This document shows, piece after piece, positions 12,981-14,487 of a DNA stretch of 14,487 nt (position 1 is the stretch's first letter; every line of letters begins with the position of its first letter). A program made the position numbers and the translations under genes. Origin of the DNA: JBBTQZ01 sp038065435 (GTDB lineage Bacteria; Patescibacteriota; Minisyncoccia; Phycocordibacterales; WO2-35-19); contig JBBTQZ010000057.1 in the NCBI GenBank assembly GCA_038065435.1, positions 1 through 14,487 on the forward strand, written 5' to 3'. The notes under the pieces were generated by a model, which had not been told where the DNA came from, searched no databases, and saw only the letters and a list, made by a program, of their open reading frames with translations.

Positions 12981-13418
12981 TTATACCACTTTACCGCCCG
13001 CCATTTCTATACTATTTCTAGCGCTTTTGGAGATCGCGAGCTTCTCTATAGTTAGAGCTTTTTTGATCGATCCGCCTAGCACCTTCACTTTGTTTGTTTT
13101 ACCACTCAAGGTGCTTATAAGACCTTTTGCCAAAAGAGAAGCTGAGCTCACAGTGTCGCCAGATCCAAAATTCGTATCTAAAGCAGATAGGCTAATAGGT
13201 GTATAGTCTTGCTTTCTAGATTTGAGATAGTTCTTGCCGCGCCCTCGGAGTTTTGGCAACCTCTTTATGAAATCGCGCATTTCTGGTCTTTTCTTTCTAC
13301 CAGACCGAGCATTCTGTCCTTTGGTACCACGGCCAGAAGTTTTGCCTCTAGTACCGCCTCTTCCTACTTGTTTGGCTTTTCTGTTTGCTTTATTTCTTTT
13401 TAAATTATGCGTTTGCAT
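12981..13418 (-). CDS. rplO: 50S ribosomal protein L15 (uL15)
   Basis: uL15 is a late-assembly large-subunit protein. The 145-residue length is typical. The basic Gly/Arg-rich N-terminal extension (GRGGTRGKTSGRGTKGQNAR, about 19-38) threads into 23S rRNA, and the globular C-terminal part contains LLAKGLI and VKVLGGSIKKALTIE. It begins 14 nt after the stop of rpsE. In most bacteria rpmD (uL30) lies between these two genes; it is absent here, and the gap is far too short to hide it. No Shine-Dalgarno motif is visible. Confidence 0.97.
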   Translation of the reverse strand: MQTHNLKRNKANRKAKQVGRGGTRGKTSGRGTKGQNARSGRKKRPEMRDFIKRLPKLRGRGKNYLKSRKQDYTPISLSALDTNFGSGDTVSSASLLAKGLISTLSGKTNKVKVLGGSIKKALTIEKLAISKSARNSIEMAGGKVV

Positions 13419-13432
13419 CGTAATAAGTTAAT

Positions 13433-14047
13433 TCATTGAATCTTTAAACTTTTTAATCTCAGAAGAGCTTTTATAGTAGCTTTGGCTATATTTAATTTGT
13501 TTTTTGATCTAGAGAGTATTTTTGCCGATACCTCTTTCACCCCAGCAAGTTCAAGGATAGTCCTAAGAGAGCTCCCAGCTACCACTCCCTTACCAGGAGC
13601 GGGCATGATAACCACTCTAGCACTGGAATATTTAGCTTCCACAGGATGACTTATAGAATTATTTTTCAAAGCAATGGTAACGAGCGATTTCTTTGCACTC
13701 CTCACGGCTTTATCTACTGCAACAGCAGTATCTCCAGCTTTGCCTAGACCTACTCCCACCCGACCCTTCTTGTCCCCTATCGCTATAGCAACACTAAAAC
13801 TAAACCTTCTTCCGCCAGCTACCACACGAGTAACTCTTCTAACGCTCAAAGTTTTCTGATCAAATTCCTGCCTAGCCCTTTCTGGTCTTCTAGAAGCCTT
13901 GCGATCATTTCTCTTTCTTTCATTTTTTTTGTAAAGAGGAATACTTGGCGCCTCTACTCGCACTGGGTTTGGCTGGGTCGATCCCAAATCTACCACTTCT
14001 TTTGGTATGTTTGCTTCAATATTATTTTCTATATTTTCTTCTTTCAT
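13433..14047 (-). CDS. rpsE: 30S ribosomal protein S5 (uS5), with N-terminal extension
   Basis: uS5 is a small-subunit protein near the mRNA entry site and is involved in decoding accuracy. The double-stranded RNA-binding part starts near residue 65 with SVRRVTRVVAGGRRFSFS, followed by GDKKGRVGVGLGKAGD, and the C-terminal domain contains IMPAPGKGVVAGSSLRTILE. The product has 204 residues, compared with about 166 in E. coli. The difference is an N-terminal extension of about 50 residues, acidic first and then very basic (about 40-60), which probably contacts rRNA or is disordered. It starts 5 nt after the stop of rplR, and no later Met would give a conventional N-terminus. Confidence 0.97.
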   Translation of the reverse strand: MKEENIENNIEANIPKEVVDLGSTQPNPVRVEAPSIPLYKKNERKRNDRKASRRPERARQEFDQKTLSVRRVTRVVAGGRRFSFSVAIAIGDKKGRVGVGLGKAGDTAVAVDKAVRSAKKSLVTIALKNNSISHPVEAKYSSARVVIMPAPGKGVVAGSSLRTILELAGVKEVSAKILSRSKNKLNIAKATIKALLRLKSLKIQ

Positions 14048-14052
14048 AAGAT

Positions 14053-14400
14053 TTAAAATTTTAAACCAGCCTTTCTTGCTCCAGAGGCCACCGCTTCTAC
14101 AGAGCCTGCGTATATATATCCACCTCTGTCAAAAACAGCATTGCTTACTTTTTTGGCTTTAGCACTTTCTCCTAAAGACAGGCCCACTTCTTCAGCTTTT
14201 TCTCTCATATTTTTACCTTTCATATTTCTAGAGTGTGCCGTAGCTATAGTATTAGCGTTACTATCGTCTATAAGTTGAGCCGATATATATTTGTTGGACT
14301 TAAAGACAGCCAGACGAGGCTTATCCTTCGTGCCAAACACTTTCGCTCTGATACGCTTTCTTCTTCTATCTCTCTTTTGTTGTTTGATTTTTGTATCCAT
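14053..14400 (-). CDS. rplR: 50S ribosomal protein L18 (uL18)
   Basis: uL18 binds 5S rRNA with uL5 and bL25 and helps place it on the large subunit. The 115-residue product has the basic N-terminal tail (RDRRRKRIRAKVFGTKDKPR) followed by the core with RLAVFKSNKYISAQLIDD and the conserved end FDRGGYIYAGSVEAVASGAR. Length is normal. It begins 13 nt after the stop of rplF. The leader TTGAAAGATT contains no convincing ribosome binding motif. Confidence 0.97.
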   Translation of the reverse strand: MDTKIKQQKRDRRRKRIRAKVFGTKDKPRLAVFKSNKYISAQLIDDSNANTIATAHSRNMKGKNMREKAEEVGLSLGESAKAKKVSNAVFDRGGYIYAGSVEAVASGARKAGLKF

Positions 14401-14413
14401 AATCTTTCAATTT

Positions 14414-14487
14414 TTAGACCGACTTCTTGCCCTGCTTTCTCCTTATTATCTCTCCTTCGTATCTAAAACCTTTGCCTTTATAAGGTT
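14414..14487 (-). CDS. rplF: 50S ribosomal protein L6 (uL6), C-terminal end only
   Basis: The leftward frame open at the right edge ends at TAA (14416-14414). The 23 visible residues, PYKGKGFRYEGEIIRRKQGK followed by KSV, match the conserved C-terminus of uL6 (PYKGKGIRYxGE...KxGK). Its place before rplR is the standard spc operon order. The rest of the gene lies outside the window. Confidence 0.9.
   Translation of the reverse strand, partial: PYKGKGFRYEGEIIRRKQGKKSV

Noticed and set aside
1..14487. CRISPR arrays, tRNA/rRNA genes, insertion sequences, toxin-antitoxin or defence genes
   Set aside because: No regularly spaced long repeats, cloverleaf sequences, transposases or defence-type proteins were seen in either strand.

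Overview
This window looks like a chromosomal segment of a Candidate Phyla Radiation (Patescibacteria) genome, most likely in or near the Parcubacteria. The reasons are: the spc ribosomal operon passes straight from rpsE to rplO with no rpmD (uL30), a loss reported throughout the CPR; trigger factor has no PPIase domain; genes are tightly packed and often overlap; and almost no start codon has a Shine-Dalgarno motif. The lineage is inferred from gene content and was not checked with a tree.

Layout. Positions 1-674 (-) hold the N-terminal part of an unidentified protein that runs off the left edge. A back-to-back divergent promoter region (675-851) separates it from a rightward run: nusA, ppa (inorganic pyrophosphatase), a secreted coiled-coil protein, a small single-pass membrane protein and tig (trigger factor). 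tig meets the leftward gene rsmE tail to tail with an overlap. rsmE is divergent from clpP across a very short palindromic spacer. clpP is followed by rny (RNase Y), which has its own promoter and a roughly 145-nt leader. rny meets, again tail to tail, a leftward pair: a four-helix membrane protein and a beta-CASP metallo-beta-lactamase nuclease.

From 9446 to the right edge everything reads leftward: rplF (partial), rplR, rpsE, rplO, secY, adk, map, ndk, and then an intergenic segment that appears to encode a separate structured RNA with its own promoter, a 12-bp closing stem and a terminator. Its outline resembles 6S RNA.

The genes are mostly housekeeping: transcription elongation (NusA), protein folding and turnover (Tig, ClpP, Map), RNA decay and processing (RNase Y, beta-CASP nuclease), rRNA modification (RsmE), secretion (SecY) and nucleotide/pyrophosphate balance (Adk, Ndk, Ppa). 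The most unusual items are the putative 6S-like RNA; a palindromic repeat family with one copy inserted in frame in the beta-CASP gene and a second copy between secY and adk; the loss of a conserved metal-ligand His in that same nuclease; and a promoter-hairpin-helical repeat arrangement in front of nusA. No tRNA, rRNA, CRISPR array, insertion sequence or defence system was seen.
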